Virus record (IMG/VR): IMGVR_UViG_3300001680_000200
Coordinates: 1-36,194 of that record
Origin: a virus
Strand: one strand, 5' to 3'
Length of the DNA stretch: 36,194 nt
In this document: positions 6,471-14,410 of the stretch, in pieces
How the letters are laid out: each line of letters opens with the position of its first letter
Position numbering within the stretch: position 1 is the stretch's first letter
The notes under the pieces: generated by a model
The model's input: only the letters and a program-made list of their open reading frames with translations
The model's database searches: none
What the model was told of the DNA's origin: nothing
Translations under genes and position numbers: made by a program

Positions 6471-7811
6471 ATGGCAGTTACTGATAAACATCCGCAGTAT
6501 ATTGCTGCGCAAAAAGCCTGGTTGATTATGCGCGATGCCGTTGCTGGTGAAGAGGAAATCAAACAAGCACAAACTAAGTATCTTTCTAAATCGGCAGGGA
6601 TGATCGAAGCTGAAAAGCAGGGTGATACGGCTGGAGCGATTTATAAAGCTTATCTCAGTCGCGCTCAGTATCCATTATGGGTTCAGGATTCATTGCGCAC
6701 GATGATCGGTCTAGTCTCAAAGCTTGAGCCCAATATTGTGATTGAAAGTTCTTTGCTTAAAGGGCTGATCGATAATGCCACAAATGATGGATTTGGCTTA
6801 AAACAGCTTTTTATTCGTATTTGTCTAGAGTTACTTGAATATGGCCGTTGTGGCTTGCTTGTTGATGTAGATGCTAATGGAGTGCCTTATTTTGCACTTT
6901 ATGACGCTTTATCCATTATTAACTGGAAGGAAAACAGTATTGATGGTCGAAAGGATTTGAAACTTTTAGTGCTGGAGGAGCAGTTTGATAATAGTGAGGA
7001 TGAGTTTGGGCATGATACCAGGACAGTACATCGTGTTTTGTCTATGGATAATGGTGCCTTAACTGTACGTTTGTTTGATGGATCTGCTGTAGAAGATAAA
7101 ACACCAGATCTTGGTAAAAACATGCTTTCTTTTACGCCATTTGTTTTTTGTGGCACTACAGATAATTCAGCGCATGTTGGAACGGTGCCACTTCTCACTA
7201 TGGCCAAAGCTGCTTTGAAGTATTACCAGCTAAGCGCTGATTATTTCCAGTCACTTCATCACACAGCTCATCCTCAGCCTTGGATTAATGGTCTTGATGA
7301 TGGTGCTGATATTAGTGTTACTGGTGTTATGGCTGTTTGGGATCTTCCTGGTGAAGCGCAATGCGGTTATTTGGAAATTTCAGGTAATGGGATTGAGCTA
7401 ACCAAAAAAGAAATGGATGCACAAAAGAATGCAGCTCTTGAGGCTGGTGCAAAGGTTATTGATACAAATACACAAGAATCTGGAGAAGCACGCCGCGCAC
7501 GTCAGGATGACCAGCATGCAAGCTTACATAGCATTGTGATGTGTGCAGCTGCAGCAATCGAGCAAGCAATTAAATATGCAGCTCAGTGGTTAAAGCTAAA
7601 TCCTTCTAAATATGCGTTTACTGTTGAGCCCGAGTTTATTGTTCAGCAATACGATATCAACCTTGCTAAGCAGCTTTATGAAGGTGCTATTTCTGGAAAA
7701 AATTCATTCCAGACATATTGGGAATATATCGCTACAGGTAAATTACCTGGTCATGATTATAAGGAAGAATTGAAGCGGATTGAAGGTGAGCGTGATAGCG
7801 CTCCGCTATGA
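6471..7811 (+). CDS. Portal protein (DUF4055 type)
   Basis: 446 residues. It matches the DUF4055 portal-like family in length and features: an N-terminal helical part (SKSAGMIEAEKQGDTAG, YLSRAQYPLWVQDSLRTM), the core LLEYGRCGLLVDVDANGVPYF typical of portal wing/stem boundaries, and a helical region rich in Q, A and E (EARRARQDDQHASL) that would form the DNA tunnel. The portal forms a dodecameric ring at one capsid vertex and is the docking site for the terminase. It is followed after 8 bases by the Mu F-like gene, the usual order. Confidence 0.88.
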   Translation: MAVTDKHPQYIAAQKAWLIMRDAVAGEEEIKQAQTKYLSKSAGMIEAEKQGDTAGAIYKAYLSRAQYPLWVQDSLRTMIGLVSKLEPNIVIESSLLKGLIDNATNDGFGLKQLFIRICLELLEYGRCGLLVDVDANGVPYFALYDALSIINWKENSIDGRKDLKLLVLEEQFDNSEDEFGHDTRTVHRVLSMDNGALTVRLFDGSAVEDKTPDLGKNMLSFTPFVFCGTTDNSAHVGTVPLLTMAKAALKYYQLSADYFQSLHHTAHPQPWINGLDDGADISVTGVMAVWDLPGEAQCGYLEISGNGIELTKKEMDAQKNAALEAGAKVIDTNTQESGEARRARQDDQHASLHSIVMCAAAAIEQAIKYAAQWLKLNPSKYAFTVEPEFIVQQYDINLAKQLYEGAISGKNSFQTYWEYIATGKLPGHDYKEELKRIEGERDSAPL

Positions 7812-7819
7812 GGTGTTAA

Positions 7820-8926
7820 ATGGCTTCAGATACCCAAAAATCGCTTATTGAGGTACTTACACAACATCAGGCGTATTTATATCGAGCTTCTTCTCAATCA
7901 GTTAATGAGTTATTAAAAATCTTTAATGATGAGTCGGCATTGATGCTGGCAAAACTTAGAGATTTGTTAGAAGAGTTGAATGATTTTGAAAAGGCTGCCC
8001 TTGCTAGTGGCCAATATACAACTACAAACCTCAAAGAAATTCGGGACCTAATTTCTCAGTGGTTTACGGCAATTAATACTTCATTACCTGAAGCATTCGC
8101 GGTTTCTGCTACAGCATTAGCGGTATATGAGGCCAATTACACGGCGAAGCTATACGGCGGAAAGATAAAACAGCCCAGTGGGGAAAAACTTTATAAGGCG
8201 GCAAAAAAAGTTCCTTTGGTAGGCGGGGCATTGGTCGACGACCTTTTAACAAAGTTGGCTGAAAGTGCTCGTCAAAAGGTTGAATACGCGATTCGGGATG
8301 GAATTAGTTCTGGTAAAACGAATCAGCAAATTGTTCAGCGCATTGGTGGGACTAAGCGCCTTAATTATGAAGATGGCATTTTAATCAGTAGCAAGTCTGA
8401 TATCGATCGGACGGTAAGAACTGTTAGGAGTCATGTTGCTAATCAAGCTTACCTGAATAGCTTTAACCAGATCGGCTTTGAATACGTAAAGCTGGTAGCA
8501 ACGTTGGATGGTAGAACATCAAAACTATGCGCCTCACTGGATGGTGCCGTTTGGAAAATTGATGACCCAGCCAAAAGAGTGCCGCCGTTGCATCCAAATT
8601 GCCGAAGTATTCTGGTACCAGTGGAAAAAGACGGAAAACTAACAGGCGAGCGTCCTTTTGTAATGGATGAGCGAAGAGTTAAGGACATTCCTAAGGACGA
8701 GCGAAGCCAACTCATCGGCCAACTGGATGCAAATACAACATTTAAAGAGTTTTTCGGAAAGACTGACGATTTCTTTCAAAAAGAATGGTTAGGGCCAAAG
8801 CGTTATAAGCTCTTTAAGGAAGGAAAATTTGATTTTGATAAGTTTTTCGATCCAGATGGGCGACTTTACACACTTGACCAACTTCGGAAGTTGGATGAAC
8901 AAATTTTTAAGAGGTTGGGCATATGA
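7820..8926 (+). CDS. Phage Mu F-like head morphogenesis protein
   Basis: 368 residues. The C-terminal half carries the Mu gpF signature: RTVRTVRSHVANQAYLN, then LDGRTSKLCASLDG and RVPPLHPNCRSILVPV, with the conserved C-x-x-L-D-G and H-P-N-C-R pieces (two cysteines and a histidine). The N-terminal third is helical. MuF-type proteins are minor capsid proteins near the portal, and some are injected with DNA. The C terminus ends about 100 residues past the Mu F motif with no recognisable toxin domain, so this is the plain form. The ATG has GAGGTG about 7 bases upstream. Its stop overlaps the next gene (ATGA). Confidence 0.88.
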   Translation: MASDTQKSLIEVLTQHQAYLYRASSQSVNELLKIFNDESALMLAKLRDLLEELNDFEKAALASGQYTTTNLKEIRDLISQWFTAINTSLPEAFAVSATALAVYEANYTAKLYGGKIKQPSGEKLYKAAKKVPLVGGALVDDLLTKLAESARQKVEYAIRDGISSGKTNQQIVQRIGGTKRLNYEDGILISSKSDIDRTVRTVRSHVANQAYLNSFNQIGFEYVKLVATLDGRTSKLCASLDGAVWKIDDPAKRVPPLHPNCRSILVPVEKDGKLTGERPFVMDERRVKDIPKDERSQLIGQLDANTTFKEFFGKTDDFFQKEWLGPKRYKLFKEGKFDFDKFFDPDGRLYTLDQLRKLDEQIFKRLGI

Positions 8927-9153
8927 GTGAATCAAAAGTTAAGCACCTGGTGCTTAAACGACATCCAACTTTGAAAGGTTACTTAATTATTTGTGATGAA
9001 GAATCTGGATTGCCATTAGCTGGGCAAAAAGCAGTACAGATGAACAGTAATGCTAGTGATGGACCAGCCACAATAACAGTAACTTTCGAAGCTTATGGTC
9101 GTAATGGTGTTCGCTTAGTAAGCGATGAACCTAGGGCCAAAGAGGAAAAATAA
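8923..9153 (+). CDS. Hypothetical protein, 76 aa
   Basis: The start overlaps the Mu F-like stop (ATGA at 8923), with GAGG about 10 bases upstream. The sequence is predicted mostly beta (VKHLVLKRHPTLKGYLIICD, then TITVTFEAYGRNGVRLVSD) with a charged C-terminal tail. No family is recognised. Its tight coupling to the Mu F-like gene suggests a head-related or accessory role, which is inference. Confidence 0.7.
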   Translation: MSESKVKHLVLKRHPTLKGYLIICDEESGLPLAGQKAVQMNSNASDGPATITVTFEAYGRNGVRLVSDEPRAKEEK

Positions 9154-9335
9154 TGGTAAAGGTAATTAAGCCAGGTAAATTGCCTGAGGACACTATTCAT
9201 GAGATTACTTGTCACAATTGCAAATCTGACTTGGAGTTTAAAGAAAGTGAAGCCCGCATTTTTAACCACCGAAATGAAATTAATTTAGTTATAACTTGTC
9301 CCGTTTGTAAGAAAGAACTCGGGAAAACAAAGTAA
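9153..9335 (+). CDS. Small zinc-ribbon protein, 60 aa
   Basis: The start overlaps the previous stop (TAATG). Four cysteines, in the pairs CHNC (20 and 23) and CPVC (49 and 52), are spaced as in a zinc ribbon, with a short beta-like segment between. Such single-domain ribbons usually bind nucleic acid or a protein partner. Nothing in the sequence shows which applies here. It ends the portal-MuF block and is followed by a terminator. Confidence 0.75.
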   Translation: MVKVIKPGKLPEDTIHEITCHNCKSDLEFKESEARIFNHRNEINLVITCPVCKKELGKTK

Positions 9336-9353
9336 TCAATTTATTTTAACCAT

Positions 9354-9376
9354 AGCACCTTCGGGTGCTTTTTTTA
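9354..9376 (+). terminator. Intrinsic terminator
   Basis: AGCACC-TTCG-GGTGCT with seven T. The loop is a UUCG tetraloop. The ribosome binding site of the next gene follows directly. Confidence 0.85.
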
Positions 9377-9388
9377 TGTGAGGTCATC

Positions 9389-9892
9389 ATGACAAAGCAA
9401 CCGCTAACACTTCAAGAGCTAGTGCAAAATGTTGAATATTTCAACGTGGACCAAGCATCACCAGAAGCACTACCTAAACGCATTATATGCATCTTAAAAC
9501 TTCACTCTGGAGTGCAAGTAAACGGCGAGTATTTGATACCTGAAGGCTCACCAGTTGGTGATTACAATCCGTTTGCACTTACAGCAGCCATTGAAAATTT
9601 AAAACAGCTCGGGTTTGAAATTATTGAACCACCTTCAGATCCACAAGTGATCGAAGGTGAGGCGGTTGAGGTTGGCCAGAATTTAGATGAGCCATCAAAG
9701 TCACCAGGTGTACAGTCGATTGAAGCGATTTCATCACCTTATATTCAGACGGTTGAAAACTCATATGATGCTCATCATGCAAATCTTCATTCTATTGAAG
9801 TATTGACCTCACTTTTGAAAGCTCCTCGGTTAAATAACAAAGTACAGGAATCAACCAATAATAAGCTTATTGAACTGATTGAGAGCCTTTAA
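9389..9892 (+). CDS. Hypothetical protein, 167 aa
   Basis: ATG 9389 with GAGGT 5 bases upstream is chosen over an upstream start at 9365 that lies inside the terminator T-tract. The N-terminal 80 residues look like a compact domain that ends LKQLGFEIIE. A flexible, acidic, proline- and serine-rich linker follows (residues about 85-125), then a helical C terminus (HANLHSIEVLTSLLKAP to NNKLIELIESL). No family is recognised. It is framed by terminators on both sides and precedes the Acb2/Tad1-like gene, so it is an independent cassette that could be accessory rather than structural. Confidence 0.65.
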   Translation: MTKQPLTLQELVQNVEYFNVDQASPEALPKRIICILKLHSGVQVNGEYLIPEGSPVGDYNPFALTAAIENLKQLGFEIIEPPSDPQVIEGEAVEVGQNLDEPSKSPGVQSIEAISSPYIQTVENSYDAHHANLHSIEVLTSLLKAPRLNNKVQESTNNKLIELIESL

Positions 9893-9929
9893 TTTTCTTT
9901 GATGTTTTGAGCGTGAAATCAATTTAACT

Positions 9930-9951
9930 AGCACCTAAAGGTGCTTTTTTT
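9930..9951 (+). terminator. Intrinsic terminator
   Basis: AGCACCT/AGGTGCT (9930-9936 and 9939-9945) with seven T. Confidence 0.85.
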
Positions 9952-9964
9952 GTGAGTATAAAAA

Positions 9965-10585
9965 ATGTCTAAGAAGTTATTAGCATTATCAATGGTTGCG
10001 TATATCGGCACTAAATCAGTATTAGCAGTGCCTATGTCACGTGGCGAATACAATGAGTACCAAGGTTGGCAAATTCCTGAAAATGAAGATCCAGCAGATC
10101 CAGGCTATTTGATCGAGTACAAAGATGGTGGCAAGGCTAATCATCCAGATCATGAAGGTTATATCTCTTGGTCACCAAAGGATGTTTTTGAACATTCATA
10201 TCAACCAGATGGTATTCAAAATTGTGTAATGGGCCGTGAAATCCATAAAGATGATAACGAAGTAACGGTTTTCCATAACGAAACAGTTAAAACCCGAGAC
10301 GGTGAGCAGTCTCTTGAACCAGGACATTTCTATGATGTTGTAGCTGGAGATTCACTTACTCCAATTCAATTCCAACTTGGTCCAGTTAAGGAAGTTGGAG
10401 TTAATGGCATCACGAATGAAGCGTTAATTGCGATTGTTCTACATCGTTTACGTGTTTTGAATGAAAAGTTTCCTTGCCGCGAAAATTCACTTGCTATTAC
10501 TAATATTGAGCAAGGTCAAATGTGGCTAGAGCAACGTACCCGAAATCGTCAGAAGCGTGGTGTTGAAGGTTTTAACATCGCATAA
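9965..10585 (+). CDS. Acb2/Tad1-type hairpin-domain protein (candidate cyclic-nucleotide sponge)
   Basis: 206 residues in two parts. Residues 12-81 (YIGTKSVLAVPMSRGEYNEY ... EGYISWSPKDVFEHSY) match a phage module that I recall as an N-terminal partner of several anti-defence-like domains, including the DUF2829/Tad2 type. Residues about 145-203 (NGITNEALIAIVLHRLRVL, CRENSLAITNIEQGQMWLEQ, then RQKRGVEG) match the helical hairpin of Acb2/Tad1 proteins, with the pattern REx(S/A)LAxTxxExxxMWL. Acb2 and Tad1 bind cyclic nucleotide or cADPR-type signals and block CBASS or Thoeris. Many phages carry this domain in the capsid operon without a tested function. The N terminus looks weakly signal-like, but homologs start near YIGTK, so it is probably cytoplasmic. 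The domain call is from motif memory; function is inferred. Confidence 0.65.
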   Translation: MSKKLLALSMVAYIGTKSVLAVPMSRGEYNEYQGWQIPENEDPADPGYLIEYKDGGKANHPDHEGYISWSPKDVFEHSYQPDGIQNCVMGREIHKDDNEVTVFHNETVKTRDGEQSLEPGHFYDVVAGDSLTPIQFQLGPVKEVGVNGITNEALIAIVLHRLRVLNEKFPCRENSLAITNIEQGQMWLEQRTRNRQKRGVEGFNIA

Positions 10586-10603
10586 CTTTATTAATCGAAA
10601 TAC

Positions 10604-10626
10604 AGCGTCCTAATGGGCGCTTTTTT
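10604..10626 (+). terminator. Intrinsic terminator
   Basis: AGCGTCC-TAAT-GGGCGCT (one G-U pair) followed by a run of T. Confidence 0.75.
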
Positions 10627-10673
10627 AATGCCTTGAGATAAGGCTTTACCCCAATCAAACGAGAGGTTTGAAC

Positions 10674-11441
10674 ATGTCATTGCCATTTATTGTTGATTCG
10701 CTTGATGCCATCAAAGAAGAGCACCGCGCTTTATATGTTGAGGAAAACGGGAAGTTTCGCCTTGACCTAGAAGGTTACGAAGATCCAAAAGGTTTGAAAT
10801 CTGCACTTCAGAGTGAGCGTGATGCTGCTAAGAATGCAAAACGAGAACTTCAGGATTTTCAAAAACAATTTGAGGGCATTGACCCTGAAATTGTTAAGAA
10901 GGTTTTTGCTCAACTTGACCAGGATGAAGAAGCCAAATTAATCGCAGACGGCAAAGTAAACGAAGTGATCCAGAAACGTACCGAGAAGATGCGTGAAGAA
11001 CATGAACGTGTACTTAAATCCGAAAAAGACCGTGCTGACAAAGCAGAAGCTTATGCAAATAAGTTCAAAGATTCTGTAATCCAAGGGCAAATCATTCAAG
11101 CAGCTGTAGAGCTTGAAGCGTTACCTGAAGCAACAGGCGACATTGCGTTTTTAGCTAAAACAAAATTTGCATTAGATGAAAACGGCAAAGCGGTCGCTGT
11201 TGATGAAAACGGCGAAGTGATCATTGGTAAAGATGGCCAAACAGCATTATCGCCAAAAGAGTGGGTTGAATCTCTACGTGAACAAAAGCCGTACTACTGG
11301 CCTAAAGCAAGTGGTATGGGCGCACCAGGTTCAGGCGCTTCAATTAAAAAATGGTCGGACTATTCAGAAGCTGAGCGAGCGAATCTAGCTCGTGAAAACC
11401 CAGCAGCATTCCAGCAATTATTGAAAACTAAAGGTAACTAA
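10674..11441 (+). CDS. Head scaffolding protein
   Basis: 255 residues from ATG 10674, 7 bases after GAGAGG. A TTG at 10668 is too close to that site. The pattern is that of phage scaffolds: N-terminal MSLPFIVDSLDAIKEEHRAL with a glycine-containing turn (LDLEGYEDPKGLKSAL), a long charged coiled coil (residues about 40-130), and a basic C-terminal tail after an acidic region with a proline- and glycine-rich linker (GMGAPGSGAS). Scaffold gathers coat subunits into a procapsid and then leaves or is degraded. It is encoded 2 bases before the major capsid gene, the normal arrangement. Confidence 0.85.
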   Translation: MSLPFIVDSLDAIKEEHRALYVEENGKFRLDLEGYEDPKGLKSALQSERDAAKNAKRELQDFQKQFEGIDPEIVKKVFAQLDQDEEAKLIADGKVNEVIQKRTEKMREEHERVLKSEKDRADKAEAYANKFKDSVIQGQIIQAAVELEALPEATGDIAFLAKTKFALDENGKAVAVDENGEVIIGKDGQTALSPKEWVESLREQKPYYWPKASGMGAPGSGASIKKWSDYSEAERANLARENPAAFQQLLKTKGN

Positions 11442-11443
11442 TT

Positions 11444-12421
11444 ATGCCATCTGTTCAATTACAAGATATTTTCGTTGGTGACTACTACCAGACTTTGGAC
11501 CCAGTAAATTCACCTGAAAAAACCGCCGTATTCCAATCAGGAATTGTTGTAAAAAATGAAGCTTTAACTGACATTGCTAATAATGGCCAAGGCTCATCAA
11601 CGATTTCGTACTGGAATGATCTTGATGCAGACGAAGAAGCGAATGCGTCAACTGACAATCCTGATGATAAAGGTGCGGTCGGTAAGGCTACACAAGGCTC
11701 AATGCAGGCCCGTACACTTTATTTAAACAAAGGTTATGGAACTGCCGACCTTTCAACTGAATTGGCAAATAGTGAGCCAATGCAGCATATTCGTAACCGC
11801 TTTGGTAAATACTGGGAGCGCCAGTGGCAGCGTTATTTATTGGGAGCTGCACGCGGTGTTATTGCTTCCAATATTGCCAATAATAATGGCGATATGGTGA
11901 TCGATGCAGGCGCAACTGTATCGGCTAATGCATTCCAAGACGCTGCATTTACAGCAGGTGACACTGCTGACCAATTTACAGCGATGGGGGTTCATTCAGT
12001 AGTAATGAACCAAATGGTTAAGCAAGACATGATCGAGTATTTACGTGACAGTAATGGTCAGATCATTCTTGCCACTTATCTTGGTAAGCCGATCTTCATG
12101 GATGATGGTTTGGTTTACGGTAATGGCCGTTATATTTCTCTCATTTTTGGTAATGGTGCATTTGGTTATGGAGAGGGAACTCCAACTACTCCAGTAGAAC
12201 TTGAGCGTCTACCATCAGGCGGTAATGGTGGTGGTGCAGAAATTTTATGGGAACGTAAAACATTCATTCTTCATCCAGCTGGTTTCTCATGGAAAGGTTC
12301 TGTAGATCCAAACGCTTCGCCAAAAATTGCAGGCTATGCAACTGCTGGTAATTGGGAACGAGTGTTTGATCGTAAAAATGTTCCATTTAGTGCCGTAATT
12401 TCAGGTACAGCAACCCCTTAA
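11444..12421 (+). CDS. Major capsid protein
   Basis: 325 residues, the usual size for an HK97-fold coat protein without a fused protease domain. Supporting features are the position right after scaffold, an N-terminal arm, a central region with long helix RNRFGKYWERQWQRYLLGAA, and a stretch ADQFTAMGVHSVVMNQMVKQ followed by YLGKPIFMDDGLVY, typical of the A domain of coat proteins. A glycine-rich loop (GGNGGGAE) lies near residue 270. No maturation cleavage signal is obvious. AGGTAA about 8 bases upstream serves as ribosome binding site. It would be the most abundant product of the operon, and a perfect hairpin with a U-rich tail follows. Confidence 0.9.
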   Translation: MPSVQLQDIFVGDYYQTLDPVNSPEKTAVFQSGIVVKNEALTDIANNGQGSSTISYWNDLDADEEANASTDNPDDKGAVGKATQGSMQARTLYLNKGYGTADLSTELANSEPMQHIRNRFGKYWERQWQRYLLGAARGVIASNIANNNGDMVIDAGATVSANAFQDAAFTAGDTADQFTAMGVHSVVMNQMVKQDMIEYLRDSNGQIILATYLGKPIFMDDGLVYGNGRYISLIFGNGAFGYGEGTPTTPVELERLPSGGNGGGAEILWERKTFILHPAGFSWKGSVDPNASPKIAGYATAGNWERVFDRKNVPFSAVISGTATP

Positions 12422-12428
12422 TAAACAT

Positions 12429-12452
12429 GGCGGCGTAAGCCGCCTTTGTTTT
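12429..12452 (+). terminator. Hairpin after the major capsid gene
   Basis: GGCGGC-GTAA-GCCGCC with tail TTTGTTTT. This is a strong GC-rich stem; the tail is interrupted by one G, so it may end transcription only partly or protect the capsid mRNA 3' end. Confidence 0.75.
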
Positions 12453-12463
12453 GGAGAGAAGAA

Positions 12464-13063
12464 ATGAAAGTAATTTACACAAATAATATCCCATTGATTC
12501 GTGACCCAAGTGTTTGCTATCGAAACGACTTTATTGGAGTGATCGGGAACGCTACTGCAGTAGAAGTTGATGATGATTTTCCTGATGCTGAAATCATTAA
12601 GCAAGCTTATGGCCGTTTAGCAATACCTCTTGAAGAGGAAGCTGCTGATGTGGGCTCAAATAGCGATTCAAAATTGCAAGAACGCTTAACCGATGCTCTA
12701 AAAAAGCTTGAAGTAGTTGAAGCAGAAAAGACCCGACTTGAGGCAGAAAATTCTCGTTTAGAGGGTGAGCTTGCAGAAGAAGTGGCGGAAAAATCTGCAA
12801 TGCTTGTCGATGAGCAAATCGCAACGGCGAAAGGTGAGTTGGCATCATTCAAAAATGATATTCCTGCTATGAAAGCACGTATTGCTGAATTAGAAGCAGG
12901 CAAAGGTACACCTGATCCATTAGATGGCCCAACACCAGGTGATTATGAAAATTGGAAGGTCGACCAAATAAAGGCTTATTTAACCGATAAGGGTATCGAG
13001 TTCAAACAGTCTGCATTAAAGCCAGAATTGATTGCATTGATTCCACAAGATCCGAAGGAATAA
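12464..13063 (+). CDS. Coiled-coil protein with C-terminal HeH/LEM-like domain, head region
   Basis: 199 residues from ATG 12464 (GGAGAGA 5 bases upstream; an upstream TTG frame starts inside the hairpin). Residues 1-50 are a small domain. Residues about 65-145 form a long acidic coiled coil (LTDALKKLEVVEAEKTRLEAE and after). A proline-rich linker follows, and residues about 163-192 (NWKVDQIKAYLTDKGIEFKQ ... ELIALI) match the short two-helix HeH/LEM or SAP-like fold that binds DNA or protein. Genes of this type often follow the coat gene in Acinetobacter and Pseudomonas phages. The function is unknown; a minor head or decoration-associated protein is plausible. Confidence 0.7.
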   Translation: MKVIYTNNIPLIRDPSVCYRNDFIGVIGNATAVEVDDDFPDAEIIKQAYGRLAIPLEEEAADVGSNSDSKLQERLTDALKKLEVVEAEKTRLEAENSRLEGELAEEVAEKSAMLVDEQIATAKGELASFKNDIPAMKARIAELEAGKGTPDPLDGPTPGDYENWKVDQIKAYLTDKGIEFKQSALKPELIALIPQDPKE

Positions 13064-13066
13064 TCC

Positions 13067-13444
13067 ATGAGCTTTATCACTGAACAAGAAGCAATTGAAC
13101 GTGTAGCTGGCTTTGCTGCTTTATCTGACGGTGATAAAGCTGACTATCTTGAAAAGTCAGAAGCTTATTTGTTGGCGCGTAATGTTAAGCCTTATGAAGA
13201 TATAACAACCGTCCCTAAAGCCCTCAAAACGGCGTCATACGAAGTCATAAAAGGCATTATGAAGGGTGAGCTTTATCAAGGCCAAGAACAGGCATTAAAG
13301 CGCAAAAGAGTGAAGGCTGAGGTTGAGTCTGAAAAAGAGTATCAAGACGGATCTGTAAAGCTTAATGCGACTGAGCAATACATTCTTGATTTGATCAAAC
13401 CATACTGCAAACGGCGATCAGTGATCTATATTCGGAGAATCTAA
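13067..13444 (+). CDS. Head-tail connector (gp6-like adaptor, 'DnaT-like' family)
   Basis: 125 residues. The helical arrangement (TEQEAIERVAGFAAL, DYLEKSEAYLLARNV, ALKTASYEVIKGIMKGEL) matches the small phage adaptor proteins that databases often label DnaT-like ssDNA-binding. By position between coat and tail-joining genes it should form the ring that extends the portal (HK97 gp6 / lambda gpW region). ATG 13067 has AAGGA 7 bases upstream. Its stop overlaps the next start (TAATG). Confidence 0.75.
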   Translation: MSFITEQEAIERVAGFAALSDGDKADYLEKSEAYLLARNVKPYEDITTVPKALKTASYEVIKGIMKGELYQGQEQALKRKRVKAEVESEKEYQDGSVKLNATEQYILDLIKPYCKRRSVIYIRRI

Positions 13445-13812
13445 TGGGTTTAAGAGATGAACTTCAGGCTGAAATTGCCGAAGCATTTGATGAGGATCTA
13501 GCTGACGCCGTTCATGCTTTTACGTGTGAAAGAATTGTTAGCACAAGCTGGAACCCAAAAACGAATACATCTGAAAATATTGTTGATCAATACAATGGTC
13601 GTGGCGTTTTGTTTGGCTCTTACAACCAATATCAGGTTCAAACCCTTGGAGTACTAGCCACAGATAAAAAGGCAACTGTACTGCAAAATGAAGTGACCAT
13701 GGTGCCGAAAATTGATGATGAGTGGGTGACGGCGCAAGGTACTTATCGTGTTATGCATATTCAACAAGATCCAGCAGCGACTATTTGGAAGTGTCAGTTG
13801 AGGAGAGTGTAA
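13444..13812 (+). CDS. Head closure / stopper-like protein
   Basis: 122 residues. Mostly beta after an N-terminal helix (MGLRDELQAEIAEAFDEDL): RGVLFGSYNQYQVQTLGVLA, then ATVLQNEVTMVPKIDDEW and GTYRVMHIQQDP. This is the layout of head-tail joining stopper proteins (gp16/FII-like), a family sometimes mislabelled glutamate 5-kinase in databases. The order adaptor, stopper, gp10-like, tail terminator in this window supports the call. Confidence 0.72.
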   Translation: MGLRDELQAEIAEAFDEDLADAVHAFTCERIVSTSWNPKTNTSENIVDQYNGRGVLFGSYNQYQVQTLGVLATDKKATVLQNEVTMVPKIDDEWVTAQGTYRVMHIQQDPAATIWKCQLRRV

Positions 13813-13814
13813 TA

Positions 13815-13985
13815 ATGTCTTGGGTTGCATATAAATTTCATGAAAGTGTTCAGGTGGTACCTGAGGACGATTTAAAACCACACACATTCTTTCATTGTGA
13901 ATGCCATCCTAAAATTGTGGACGGCGTTTTTGTTCATAACTCGTTTGATGGTAGAGAGGCCACTGAAACATCTTTGCCAAGTTGA
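13815..13985 (+). CDS. Small His/Cys protein with HNSxDGRE motif, 56 aa
   Basis: ATG 13815 follows AGGAG at 13801-13805, and the stop precedes the next start closely. The product begins MSWVAYKFHESVQVVPEDDL and has a His/Cys cluster, HCECHP at residues 27-32, then HNSFDGRE at 41-48. This C-x-C-x-P plus H-N-S-x-D-G-R-E combination is one I recall from many small phage proteins encoded near head-tail joining genes, including in actinophages, with no known function. The residues could hold one metal ion. It is not a fragment of a neighbour: its frame, start site and motif are intact. Confidence 0.7.
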   Translation: MSWVAYKFHESVQVVPEDDLKPHTFFHCECHPKIVDGVFVHNSFDGREATETSLPS

Positions 13986-13996
13986 TAGGTTTAGTC

Positions 13997-14410
13997 ATGA
14001 TTAATACTGATTATGTACCCGAGTGGTATATCTCACCATTCCAACATGTTCAATACACGCTTGCTCGAAATCAGCTTCACATGGATCTGTTATTCGAAGA
14101 CATGAATAAGGTCGATCCGTTCTTATCTAATGAAGGAGCAGCGGCTCAAGTCAATTACTATTCTGACGGCGCGTATGCAGTTGTTCAGTTGGGCGATACC
14201 TCAGAAAGAAAATTGATAGAGATCTATGGCTTGCTTTTGCACGAAGCTGTGCATGTTTGGCAGAAAGTTAAAAAGCTCATGGGAGAAAAAGAGCCTAGTT
14301 CAGAGTTTGAAGCATATTCAATTCAATCGATCGCACAAGATCTTTTTAAAATGTATGAAGAAAGCGAGGTAAATGATGGGATGGAAGGGGAAAAAGCCGA
14401 CAAGTTTTAG
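13997..14410 (+). CDS. HExxH metallopeptidase-like protein in the head-tail region
   Basis: 137 residues from ATG 13997; a TTG at 13982 is less likely. The motif LLLHEAVHVWQ puts His82, Glu83 and His86 as a zinc-protease signature. About 20 residues on, EPSSEFEAYSIQSIAQDL supplies a glutamate (E of EFEAY) placed as the third ligand in gluzincin-like enzymes. I recall similar small proteins in other phages at this place between stopper and tail terminator genes. The substrate is unknown; a structural protein is one option. It is the second HExxH protein in the window and does not resemble the first outside the motif. It overlaps the next gene by about 35 bases. Confidence 0.72.
   Translation: MINTDYVPEWYISPFQHVQYTLARNQLHMDLLFEDMNKVDPFLSNEGAAAQVNYYSDGAYAVVQLGDTSERKLIEIYGLLLHEAVHVWQKVKKLMGEKEPSSEFEAYSIQSIAQDLFKMYEESEVNDGMEGEKADKF

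Noticed and set aside
9965-10030. Signal peptide at the start of the Acb2/Tad1-like protein
   Set aside because: The region is only weakly hydrophobic, and similar proteins begin near the YIGTK motif, so export is unlikely.
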